This document shows positions 1 through 5,808 of a stretch of 9,537 nucleotides of DNA, piece by piece; the first letter of the stretch is position 1, and each line of letters opens with the position of its first letter. Origin of the DNA: an uncultured Paraburkholderia sp. (GTDB taxonomy: Bacteria > Pseudomonadota > Gammaproteobacteria > Burkholderiales > Burkholderiaceae); the NCBI GenBank assembly GCA_937917025.1, contig CALFSF010000044.1:1-9537 (forward strand), read 5' to 3'. The position numbers and the translations under genes were made by a program. The notes beneath the pieces were generated by a model. That model saw nothing but the letters and a program-made list of their open reading frames with translations, did not search any database and was not told the origin of the DNA.

Positions 1-2
1 GG

Positions 3-620
3 TGGCGGAAGGCGACGGGCGCGCCGCCGCCCGCGCCGGAAGCGACAGTGGTCTCGCTCTTCGCCTACGAAAACCCGGCCGCCGACAGCCTCCTCGAGCA
101 ATGGCGCGATAGCCCGGGCGAAATCGTCCTGCTCGTGCCCGAAGGCCGCATTTCGGGCGCGGTCGCGCGCTTTTTCGGGCTGCCGTCGTTCGTGGCGGGC
201 ACGCACGCGCAGCGCGGACACCTCACCGCCCACGCGCTCGCCTTCACCGACCAGCGCGGCTACGACGCGTTGCTGTGGGCGAGCGACGTCAATTTCGTGC
301 GCGGCGAGGATTCGTTCGTGCGCGCGCAATGGGCGGCAAAACCGTTCATCTGGCACATTTATCCGCAAGCCGACGACGCCCATCTGCCGAAGCTCGACGC
401 CGCCCTCGCCCACTATGCCGGCCCGCTGCCGGACGCGTCCCGCGAAGCGCTCGCCCGCTTCTGGCACGCGTGGAACGGCGTGGGCACGCCGGACTGGGCG
501 GAATTCCAGCGCCACCGCGCACTCTTCGAAGCCCGCGCCGCCAGGTGGACGCACGAACTCGCGCGCGTCGGCGATCTCGCTGGAAATCTGGCCGGATTTG
601 CAAAAAGTCAGTTAAAATAA
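3..620 (+). CDS. earP: EarP, EF-P arginine rhamnosyltransferase (3' part only, start outside window)
   Basis: The reading frame is open from the window edge, so the N-terminal half is missing; 205 residues and the TAA stop at 618-620 are visible. The protein transfers rhamnose from dTDP-rhamnose to an arginine of elongation factor P in the cytoplasm. The visible part is the C-terminal Rossmann-like nucleotide-sugar-binding half. It has the family stretches SLFAYENPA, GTHAQRGHL, FTDQRGYDALLWASDVNFVRGEDS and KPFIWHIYPQ. The Glu in RGEDS (codon 306-308) matches the conserved glutamate known to matter for EarP activity; the catalytic aspartates of the N-terminal half lie upstream of the window. 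The GTG at 48 is internal, because the frame reads through it without a stop. Its target gene efp follows on the same strand and carries the matching Arg32, which strongly supports the call. Confidence 0.95.
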   Translation, partial: WRKATGAPPPAPEATVVSLFAYENPAADSLLEQWRDSPGEIVLLVPEGRISGAVARFFGLPSFVAGTHAQRGHLTAHALAFTDQRGYDALLWASDVNFVRGEDSFVRAQWAAKPFIWHIYPQADDAHLPKLDAALAHYAGPLPDASREALARFWHAWNGVGTPDWAEFQRHRALFEARAARWTHELARVGDLAGNLAGFAKSQLK

Positions 621-843
621 GCGGTTATCCAACGGCCGACGACTCAAGCGCGGCCCGATTACGGCGACGCGCCAGGCCTGAAACCGGCGCTTTTTCCGGA
701 TCGGCGCCATTCGTATGCGCCTGAATGGGTAACCGCGGGTAAGCCTTGGGTACCCCGCGGCAAGCGTCGGGCACCGAACGCGTTTGCGTCGTATGCCGTT
801 GAGCACAAAAGTTGAAGCTACTTATTTCGTACAGGACAGTTTT
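621..843 (+). other. earP-efp intergenic region / efp leader
   Basis: This 223-bp stretch between earP and efp contains no credible coding sequence; the open frames crossing it are antisense or out-of-frame shadows. It holds a GC-rich hairpin (733-760) and three GGGTA units. The ribosome binding site AGGA at 833-836 lies 7 bases before the efp ATG. A TTGAGC at 799-804 could be a -35 element, but what lies 17 bp downstream (TTATTT) is a poor -10, so I do not call a promoter. Confidence 0.6.
733..760 (+). promoter_or_regulatory. hairpin with phased GGGTA repeats in efp leader
   Basis: CCGCGGGTA (733-741) can pair with TACCCCGCGG (751-760) as a 9-bp stem with one bulged C and a 9-nt loop. The sequence around it carries GGGTAA at 727, GGGTAA at 737 and GGGTAC at 748, spaced 10 and 11 bp, about one helical turn apart. 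No T tract follows, so it is not an intrinsic terminator. It could be an RNA fold in the efp leader or a protein-binding site; its role is unknown. Confidence 0.4.
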
Positions 844-1401
844 ATGAAGATCGCACAGGAACTCCGCACCGGTAACGTCGTGATGATCGGCGCAGACGCG
901 ATGGTCGTGCAGAAGGCCGAATACAACAAATCGGGCCGCAACTCCGCCGTCGTGAAGATGAAGTTCAAGAACCTGCTGACGGGCGCAGGCATGGAATCGG
1001 TCTACAAGGCCGACGACAAGTTCGACGTCGTGCTGCTCGAGCGCAAGGAAGTGACGTACTCGTACTTCGCCGACCCGATGTACGTGTTCATGGACGCCGA
1101 CTACAACCAGTTCGAAGTCGAAGCTGAAATGATGGGCGACGCGCTGCACTACCTCGAAGACGGCATGGCTTGCGAAGTCGTGTTCTACAACGAAAAGGCG
1201 ATCTCGGTCGAACTGCCGACCACGCTGGTCCGCGAAATTCTGTACACGGAACCGGCCGTCAAGGGCGACACGTCGTCGGGCAAGGTCCTGAAGACGGCGA
1301 AGCTGAACACCGGCTTCGAGCTGCAAGTGCCGCTCTTCTGCAATATCGGCGACAAGATCGAAATCGATACGCGCACGCACGAGTACCGCAGCCGCGCCTG
1401 A
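844..1401 (+). CDS. efp: Elongation factor P (arginine-32 type)
   Basis: The product has 185 residues, the usual EF-P length. EF-P binds between the ribosomal P and E sites and helps peptide bond formation at consecutive prolines. It has three beta-barrel domains: a KOW-like domain I (about 1-62), OB domain II (about 64-127) and OB domain III (about 128-185). The C-terminal signature LNTGFELQVPLFCNIGDKI is intact. The tip of domain I reads KSGRN with Arg at position 32, the residue rhamnosylated by EarP, in place of the lysine used in E. coli. The ATG at 844 is chosen because it gives the canonical start MKIAQELRTGN and has AGGA 7 bases upstream; earlier in-frame TTG or ATG codons at 784 and after would add non-conserved residues. 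earP lies immediately upstream and a strong terminator follows. Confidence 0.98.
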   Translation: MKIAQELRTGNVVMIGADAMVVQKAEYNKSGRNSAVVKMKFKNLLTGAGMESVYKADDKFDVVLLERKEVTYSYFADPMYVFMDADYNQFEVEAEMMGDALHYLEDGMACEVVFYNEKAISVELPTTLVREILYTEPAVKGDTSSGKVLKTAKLNTGFELQVPLFCNIGDKIEIDTRTHEYRSRA

Positions 1402-1420
1402 TTGAGCGCCGGATCTGCCC

Positions 1421-1440
1421 CGCCGCTTTTCGAAGCGGCG
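1421..1440 (+). other. UUCG-loop hairpin downstream of efp
   Basis: The sequence CGCCGCTT-TTCG-AAGCGGCG forms a perfect 8-bp stem with a 4-nt loop, 20 bp after the efp stop. No T run follows, so it is probably not a terminator by itself. It precedes the real terminator by only 7 bp and may protect the efp mRNA 3' end or assist termination. Confidence 0.5.
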
Positions 1441-1447
1441 AATCGCG

Positions 1448-1479
1448 AAAAGCGCCCCTCGGGGCGCTTTTTCTTTTTT
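1448..1479 (+). terminator. Rho-independent terminator of efp
   Basis: AAAAGCGCCCC (1448-1458) pairs with GGGGCGCTTTT (1461-1471). Opening the innermost C-G pair leaves a 10-bp stem with loop CTCG. The stem runs directly into a T-rich tract broken by a single C and ending at 1479. It separates efp from the csbD promoter region. Confidence 0.92.
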
Positions 1480-1500
1480 GCACGACCGTGTATGGTTTAA

Positions 1501-1515
1501 GCAAACTTTACCGGT
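1501..1515 (+). repeat. 15-bp inverted repeat, left copy (before csbD)
   Basis: GCAAACTTTACCGGT at this position is the exact reverse complement of 1902-1916 (15 of 15 bases). The two copies lie about 400 bp apart and flank csbD. The left copy overlaps the first of the two tandem upstream motifs of the csbD promoter. Confidence 0.8.
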
Positions 1516-1535
1516 CCGATGCGAAAATTTTCCGG
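1503..1535 (+). promoter_or_regulatory. tandem upstream activator sites of the csbD promoter
   Basis: AAACTTTACCGG (1503-1514) is repeated as AAAATTTTCCGG (1524-1535), matching at 10 of 12 bases with a period of exactly 21 bp, about two helical turns. The centres lie near -117 and -96 of the predicted sigma-54 start site, the usual place for binding sites of NtrC-type activators. The obvious candidate binder is the regulator encoded at 2019-3401, which has a Fis-type HTH. This assignment is inferred. Confidence 0.55.
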
Positions 1536-1567
1536 CACCTGTTCGAACCGTATCTTCCCCAGGCAGG

Positions 1568-1580
1568 CAAATCGTTGATA
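1568..1580 (-). promoter_or_regulatory. IHF binding site
   Basis: Read on the minus strand the sequence is TATCAACGATTTG, which fits the IHF consensus WATCAANNNNTTR at every defined position. It is centred near -51, between the upstream activator motifs and the -24/-12 element, where IHF bends DNA in many sigma-54 promoters. A single consensus match would be weak evidence, but its placement strengthens the call. Confidence 0.6.
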
Positions 1581-1597
1581 AATCTGAATATTCCCCT

Positions 1598-1615
1598 TTG
1601 GCACGCTCTCTGCTT
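1598..1615 (+). promoter_or_regulatory. sigma-54 (-24/-12) promoter of csbD
   Basis: The sequence contains TGGCACG, four bases, then CTGCTT. The invariant -24 GG (1600-1601) and -12 GC (1612-1613) are separated by the required 10 bases, and the fit to TGGCACG-N4-TTGCW is close. Transcription should start near 1625, giving a leader of about 40 bases before csbD. Confidence 0.8.
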
Positions 1616-1664
1616 GTGAACGAAGTAAGGCCTTAAGGCTTTTCTTTTCAAATGGAGGGACAAG

Positions 1665-1874
1665 ATGAACAACGATATCGCTGAAGGCAAATGGAAGCAG
1701 ATGATTGGCAAAGCGAAAGCCGCCTGGGGCGAACTCACCGACGACGAGTTGACGAAGGCCGAAGGGCGTGCCGAAAAGCTCACAGGCCTGATCCAGGAAC
1801 GCTACGGCAAGACGCGCGACGAAGCGGCCCGCGAAGTGCATCGCTTTTTCGATGCCCACCGTCGTGATTTCTGA
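1665..1874 (+). CDS. csbD: CsbD-family small stress protein
   Basis: This short gene encodes 69 residues, highly charged and mostly helical, without signal peptide or membrane segment. The N-terminal stretch with EGKWKQMIGKAKAAWGELTDDEL, followed by AEGRAEKLTGLIQERYGKTRDEA, matches the CsbD family (YjbJ-like), whose members are abundant general-stress proteins of unknown biochemical function. A strong Shine-Dalgarno GGAGGG at 1654-1659 lies 5 bases before the ATG. The preceding DNA has a sigma-54 promoter, an IHF site and tandem activator sites, and a sigma-54-type response regulator follows 144 bp downstream, so expression is probably sigma-54 dependent. No clear terminator follows, so some readthrough into the regulator is possible. 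The family call is firm; the cellular role is not known. Confidence 0.93.
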   Translation: MNNDIAEGKWKQMIGKAKAAWGELTDDELTKAEGRAEKLTGLIQERYGKTRDEAAREVHRFFDAHRRDF

Positions 1875-1901
1875 CATTACCGACTGCGCAGCACGGTCAG
1901 A

Positions 1902-1916
1902 ACCGGTAAAGTTTGC
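1902..1916 (-). repeat. 15-bp inverted repeat, right copy (before the regulator gene)
   Basis: ACCGGTAAAGTTTGC is the exact reverse complement of 1501-1515. It sits 28 bp after the csbD stop and is centred about 110 bp before the regulator start codon. If it binds the regulator, as inferred for the left copy, it would allow autoregulation. No second 21-bp-spaced unit was found beside this copy. Confidence 0.75.
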
Positions 1917-2018
1917 CTGATCCAAGGCATTTGCCATCGCACCTGTCGACCCGCGCGGGATGTCTGAATCCGACGCGTGCCGACAGGGATTTCCGATCAA
2001 TTGATAAGTGCGTCCGCC

Positions 2019-3401
2019 ATGCCACACGCCCTGATTGTCGAAGACGATCCCAATAGCCTGTCCGGGCTGTCCGCCATCCTGGCCGCGGACGGCTTTTCCG
2101 TCGACACCGCCACGACGCTCGCCGAAGCGCGCGCCGCGCTGGCGCGCTTTATCCCCGATGTCGTTCTGGTCGACCTGAATCTGCCGGACGGCAGCGGGCT
2201 CGACCTGCTTCAGCATCTGCCCGCGCAACCACCCGGCGGCGCGCTGCCCGTCATCGTGATGACCGGCAACGCGACCGTCGAGAGCGCGATCGAGGGTTTG
2301 CGGCACGGCATCTGGGACTACCTGCTGAAGCCGGTCAACATTCCGCGTCTGCGCAGCCTGCTCGCGCGCATTCCCCGACCTTACGAACTGACTGAAGAGG
2401 TGCAGACGCTGCGCGCGGCGCTGCGTCTGATGGGCCGGTTCGGCTCGATGGTCGGCCGCAGCAGCGCGATCCAGCATGTCTACGACACGATCGAGCACAC
2501 CGCGCCGACAGAAGCGGCCGTGCTGATCTCGGGCGAATCCGGCGCGGGCAAGGAAGTGGCCGCGCGCACGCTGCACGAGATGAGCCGGCGCCGCAAAGGC
2601 CCGTTCGTCGTGTTCGACTGCCGGGCGGCCGCCGTGAGCGCTGTGGACCGGCCGCTCGACAGCCAGCTCTTCGGACACGAACGCGATGCGTTCAGCGGCG
2701 CGGATCAACGTGAACCGGGCCTCTTCGAGCAGGCGAGCGGCGGTACGCTGTTTATCGATGAAATCTCCGAGCTGCCACAGCCGCAGCAGGACGCGCTGCT
2801 GCGCGCACTCGATTCGCAGACGTTCATGCGCATGGGCGGCACGAATCAGCTCGTGACCGATTTCCGCCTGATCGCGTCAACCCGCAAGGTGCCGCGCGCG
2901 GCGGTTGCCGACGGCTCGCTGAACGAAGACCTGTGGCTGCGTCTGGACGCCGCCGCGCTCAGCCTGCCGCCGCTGCGCGAACGCGGCGACGATGCGGCAC
3001 TCTTCGCCGAGGCGCTCGTCGACCAGCTCAATCACGAAGCCCATGCCCGCGGCCTCACCGGCACGACGAAGCTGATTGCGCCGAACTTCATCCGCGAGTG
3101 TCTCGCGTATGACTGGCCAGGCAACGTCCGTGAATTGCAGGAACGCGTGAAGCGCGCGTACATCGCATCGGGCGACGTGCTCGAGTCATTGCACGCCGAC
3201 GAAACCGGCGCATCCGGCACACGTGAACTGAACGGCAGCCGCGTACAGGTGACCGTCGGCACGCCGCTCGCGGACGTCGAGGAGATGCTGATCCGCGCGA
3301 CGCTCGATGCCGTGGGCGGTACACGGCATCGAGCGGCGTCGCTGCTCGGTATCAGTCCGAAGACGCTCTACAACAAGCTGCAGCGCATGCGCCTGAACTA
3401 G
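2019..3401 (+). CDS. NtrC-type sigma-54-dependent response regulator
   Basis: The 460-residue product has three domains. The receiver (about 1-118) has acidic D9/D10, phosphoacceptor D52, T82 and K104. The AAA+ domain (about 140-375) has Walker A GESGAGKE (172-179), Walker B GGTLFIDEI (241-249), the arginine-finger region DLWLRLD and WPGNVREL (367-373). The C-terminal Fis-type HTH (about 418-458) reads RHRAASLLGISPKTLYNKL. It should activate RNA polymerase with sigma-54 when phosphorylated. The loop that contacts sigma-54 reads DAFSGA (223-228) instead of GAFTGA, and the sensor I region reads ASTRK instead of the commoner AATNR. The ATG at 2019 is chosen because the beta-1 strand HALIVEDD begins at once; a GTG at 1977 would add 14 unconserved residues. 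No strong ribosome binding site is visible and no histidine kinase gene is adjacent. The likely target is csbD; the signal is unknown. Confidence 0.92.
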   Translation: MPHALIVEDDPNSLSGLSAILAADGFSVDTATTLAEARAALARFIPDVVLVDLNLPDGSGLDLLQHLPAQPPGGALPVIVMTGNATVESAIEGLRHGIWDYLLKPVNIPRLRSLLARIPRPYELTEEVQTLRAALRLMGRFGSMVGRSSAIQHVYDTIEHTAPTEAAVLISGESGAGKEVAARTLHEMSRRRKGPFVVFDCRAAAVSAVDRPLDSQLFGHERDAFSGADQREPGLFEQASGGTLFIDEISELPQPQQDALLRALDSQTFMRMGGTNQLVTDFRLIASTRKVPRAAVADGSLNEDLWLRLDAAALSLPPLRERGDDAALFAEALVDQLNHEAHARGLTGTTKLIAPNFIRECLAYDWPGNVRELQERVKRAYIASGDVLESLHADETGASGTRELNGSRVQVTVGTPLADVEEMLIRATLDAVGGTRHRAASLLGISPKTLYNKLQRMRLN

Positions 3402-3430
3402 AACGCACGGCCGCCCGGGGGCGAATGACA

Positions 3431-3475
3431 AAAAGCCCGCGTCAGGTTCACGGTAGTGAACTGACGCGGGCTTTT
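3431..3475. terminator. bidirectional terminator between the regulator and nagZ
   Basis: AAAAGCCCGCGTCAG (3431-3445) pairs perfectly with CTGACGCGGGCTTTT (3461-3475). TTCA/TGAA extends the stem inward past one bulged G, leaving a CGGTAG loop. A-rich sequence on the left and T-rich sequence on the right give a U tract in both directions. It serves the convergent ends of the regulator gene (plus) and the rnc-nagZ cluster (minus). Confidence 0.93.
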
Positions 3476-3503
3476 GTCCCACTGGTCGCGCGCGAACTTC
3501 GTT

Positions 3504-4532
3504 TCAGGTGAAGGTATTCCGTAGCAGCGTCTTTGCCTGCTGGTATTGCGGCTCCGCCATCAGCTTGCTCCACTTCAGCTCCTTGCCGCGCGGACGCATC
3601 GCCTTCAGCCGCTGACGCGATTCCTTCGACGGCTTGAAGCGCAGCGCATCCAGCACCTTTTCGGCTTCTTCGGGCTGGTTGCAGATCAAAACCATGTCGC
3701 AACCCGCCTGCAACGCAGCCGTGGCGGCCTCGGTCAACGTGCCGCCCTGACGCGCGGCTTCCATCGACAGGTCGTCGCTGAAAATCGCGCCCTGAAAGCG
3801 CAGACGCCCACGCAGGATGTCCTGCAGCCACACGCGCGAAAAGCCCGCCGGCTTCGCGTCGACCTGCGTATAGATCACGTGCGCCGGCAGCACCGACGCC
3901 AGCGACATCCCGAGCCAGTCGTAAGGCGCGGCATCGTCCGCGAGAATCGCTTCGAGCGGACGGTCGTCGGTCGGCATCGCGACGTGCGAGTCGGCCTCGG
4001 CATAGCCATGCCCCGGGAAGTGCTTGCCGCAGTTCGCCATGCCGGCCAGCGCAAGTCCGTGATTCAGGCTTTTCGCGAGCAGCGTGACGACACGTGGATC
4101 GCCATGAAACGCGCGATCGCCGATCACCTGCGACTGGCCGTAGTTCAGGTCGAGCACCGGCGTGAAGCTCATGTCGATGCCGCACGCGCGCAGCTCCGAC
4201 GCGAGCACGTACCCCACCGCCGTCGTGACTTTCGTCGCGTGCAGCACGTCCTTGTCCCACAGCGCGCCGAGCTTGCCCATCGCGGGCAGCACCGTGAAGC
4301 CGTCGGTGCGAAAGCGCTGCACGCGGCCGCCTTCATGGTCGACGGCGATCAGCAGGTCGTCGCGCACCGCGCGGATCGCATCGGTGAGCGCATGCAGTTG
4401 CGCGCGGCTCTCGAAATGCCGCGCGAACAGGATGACACCGCCGGTCATCGGATGCGCGAGACGGCGCACATCATCGGCGCTCAGCTGTTTGCCGACTACA
4501 TCGAGCATCACGGGTCCAGGAGCGTATTTCAT
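3504..4532 (-). CDS. nagZ: Beta-N-acetylhexosaminidase NagZ (GH3)
   Basis: The 342-residue cytoplasmic enzyme removes N-acetylglucosamine from anhydromuropeptides during peptidoglycan recycling; in many Gram-negatives its products influence AmpC beta-lactamase induction. It is a single-domain GH3 TIM barrel. Visible motifs are PVMLDVVG at the start, DHEGGRVQRF (65-74), KHFPGHG (170-176) followed by DSH (181-183, the catalytic Asp/His loop of NagZ) and SDDLSM (252-257), where D253 is the expected nucleophile. No signal peptide is present, as expected for NagZ. It is the last gene of the minus-strand cluster, 69 bp after acpS, and is followed by the shared terminator. The ATG at 4532 gives the family start; the Shine-Dalgarno sequence is weak. 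Confidence 0.97.
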   Translation of the reverse strand: MKYAPGPVMLDVVGKQLSADDVRRLAHPMTGGVILFARHFESRAQLHALTDAIRAVRDDLLIAVDHEGGRVQRFRTDGFTVLPAMGKLGALWDKDVLHATKVTTAVGYVLASELRACGIDMSFTPVLDLNYGQSQVIGDRAFHGDPRVVTLLAKSLNHGLALAGMANCGKHFPGHGYAEADSHVAMPTDDRPLEAILADDAAPYDWLGMSLASVLPAHVIYTQVDAKPAGFSRVWLQDILRGRLRFQGAIFSDDLSMEAARQGGTLTEAATAALQAGCDMVLICNQPEEAEKVLDALRFKPSKESRQRLKAMRPRGKELKWSKLMAEPQYQQAKTLLRNTFT

Positions 4533-4556
4533 CTGATTGGTGGCAGCAGGGATGAA

Positions 4557-4575
4557 GCGCGGCCCGACGCCGCGC
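4557..4575 (-). other. hairpin in the acpS-nagZ gap
   Basis: GCGCGGC (4557-4563) and GCCGCGC (4569-4575) form a perfect 7-bp GC stem with a 5-nt loop in the 69-bp gap. No T tract follows on the minus strand, so it is not a standard terminator. It may tune readthrough or mRNA stability before nagZ; in such GC-rich DNA it may also be chance. Confidence 0.3.
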
Positions 4576-4601
4576 TGAAAGGTTTCAGGTTTCGGATGAG
4601 T

Positions 4602-5012
4602 TCAGGAAACAGCAGGACCGGCGATTTCGGCGATCACGAACGACACCGCATAGTCACGCTCGTCGCTGATCGTCACGCGCGCCGTGATACCGCGCGCGTC
4701 GAGCCACCCGGCCAGTTCGCCCGAGGCGACGACCATCGGCTTGCCGCTCGGCTCGTTGAGCGTCTGCAGCGCGCGCCAGGTCATCGGCCAGCGCATGCCG
4801 AGACCGATCGCCTTCGAAAACGCTTCTTTCGCCGAAAAGCGTGTCGCGAGGAACGCGAGGCCGCGCGCCGCCGATCGCGCATGGCGGGCGTGATAGATGC
4901 GCAACTCGTCCGCGCCGAGCACTTTCTCGGCAAAACGGCCGTTGGTGCGCTCCATGACCGCCGCCACGCGGCTTACCTGAACGATGTCGGTGCCGATGCC
5001 GTAGATCGTCAT
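4602..5012 (-). CDS. acpS: Holo-[acyl-carrier-protein] synthase
   Basis: The 136-residue enzyme transfers 4'-phosphopantetheine from coenzyme A to a serine of apo-ACP, activating it for fatty acid synthesis. It has the AcpS signatures IYGIGTDIVQVSRV near the start, with metal ligand D9, and RFSAKEAFSKAIG (58-70), with metal ligand E63. Length matches the small trimeric AcpS class, not the larger Sfp class. It follows pdxJ after a 31-bp gap, the pdxJ-acpS order found widely in proteobacteria, and is probably cotranscribed with it. The ATG at 5012 gives the canonical N terminus. Confidence 0.97.
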   Translation of the reverse strand: MTIYGIGTDIVQVSRVAAVMERTNGRFAEKVLGADELRIYHARHARSAARGLAFLATRFSAKEAFSKAIGLGMRWPMTWRALQTLNEPSGKPMVVASGELAGWLDARGITARVTISDERDYAVSFVIAEIAGPAVS

Positions 5013-5043
5013 GCCGTGGCCGCCGTGCCGGTTATCGAAGGCA

Positions 5044-5808
5044 TCACGCGCTGGCGCCGAGACGCGCGGCGACCATGATCGCCTTCATCTCGCGCACGGC
5101 GTTGTCCCAGCCCGCGAAGATCGCATGCGCGACGATCGCGTGACCGATATTCAGTTCAACGATGCCCTCGATCGCCGCGATCGGCTGGACGTTCGTGTAA
5201 TGCAGGCCGTGTCCCGCGTTGACCTTGATGCCGAGCGAGCGGCCGAACGCCACGCTGCGCACGACACGCTCGTATTCTCGCTGCTGCTCGCCCGCGTCGT
5301 GCGCGTCGGCGTACCGGCCCGTGTGAAGCTCGATGACCGGCGCGCCGGCTTCATGTGCCGCACGGATCTGCGTTTCGTCCGGATCGATGAAAAGCGACAC
5401 GCGCGAGCCCGCGTCCGCCAGTTGACGGCACGCCGCACGCACGGCCTCGAACTGGCCGGCGACATCGAGACCGCCTTCGGTTGTCAGCTCCGCGCGCTTT
5501 TCGGGCACGAGGCAGACGTCATGCGGTTTCACCTCGCACGCGATGTCGAGCATTTCCTGCGTGAGCGCGCATTCCAGATTCATGCGCGTTTTCAGAAGCG
5601 GGCGCAGCGTGCGCACGTCGACGTCGACGATATGCCGGCGGTCCTCGCGCAGATGCAGCGTGATCGCGTCGGCGCCCGCTTCCTCGGCGGCAAGCGCCGC
5701 GCGGATCGGGTCGGGATAAGATGTGCCGCGTGCGTTACGCAGCGTGGCGACGTGATCGATGTTTACACCGAGGTCGATCACGCCAGGAGACGTCAGAAAG
5801 AAGCTCAT
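5044..5808 (-). CDS. pdxJ: Pyridoxine 5'-phosphate synthase
   Basis: The 254-residue product condenses 1-deoxyxylulose 5-phosphate with 3-amino-2-oxopropyl phosphate, the ring-closing step of the DXP-dependent vitamin B6 pathway. It is a TIM barrel with the family motifs LGVNIDHVATLRNARG (13-28), HLREDRRHI (52-60) and NAGHGLHYTN (197-206). Aligned with the E. coli enzyme by these motifs, the active-site residues H52, E79 and H200 are all present. The frame is open 55 codons further upstream, but the ATG at 5808 is chosen because the conserved protein begins there and because it overlaps the recO stop as ATGA, a typical translational-coupling arrangement. Confidence 0.97.
   Translation of the reverse strand: MSFFLTSPGVIDLGVNIDHVATLRNARGTSYPDPIRAALAAEEAGADAITLHLREDRRHIVDVDVRTLRPLLKTRMNLECALTQEMLDIACEVKPHDVCLVPEKRAELTTEGGLDVAGQFEAVRAACRQLADAGSRVSLFIDPDETQIRAAHEAGAPVIELHTGRYADAHDAGEQQREYERVVRSVAFGRSLGIKVNAGHGLHYTNVQPIAAIEGIVELNIGHAIVAHAIFAGWDNAVREMKAIMVAARLGASA

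Noticed and set aside
613..618. TAAAAT at the end of earP as a -10 box for efp
   Set aside because: No -35-like hexamer lies at 16-18 bp upstream, and AT-rich hexamers occur easily around a stop codon.
625..1380. 251-codon minus-strand open frame opposite efp
   Set aside because: It is antisense to a certain efp gene; its Val/His/Arg-rich product matches no family known to me.
1871..1900. CTGAC...GTCAG inverted repeat after csbD as a terminator
   Set aside because: The stem is imperfect, the loop is long and no T tract follows; readthrough seems as likely as termination.
1926..1940. Possible second sigma-54 promoter before the regulator gene (AAGGCAT...ATCGC)
   Set aside because: The GG-to-GC spacing is 11 instead of 10 and the -12 half lacks TTGC, so it does not fit the rigid sigma-54 pattern.
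1497..2708. 403-codon minus-strand open frame opposite csbD and the regulator
   Set aside because: It runs through two terminator-bounded genes and their promoter, with composition typical of an antisense shadow and no ribosome binding site.
3546..5078. 510-codon plus-strand open frame opposite nagZ and acpS
   Set aside because: It is antisense to two clearly recognised genes, is Arg/His-rich with no family resemblance, and reflects the third-position GC bias of the real genes.
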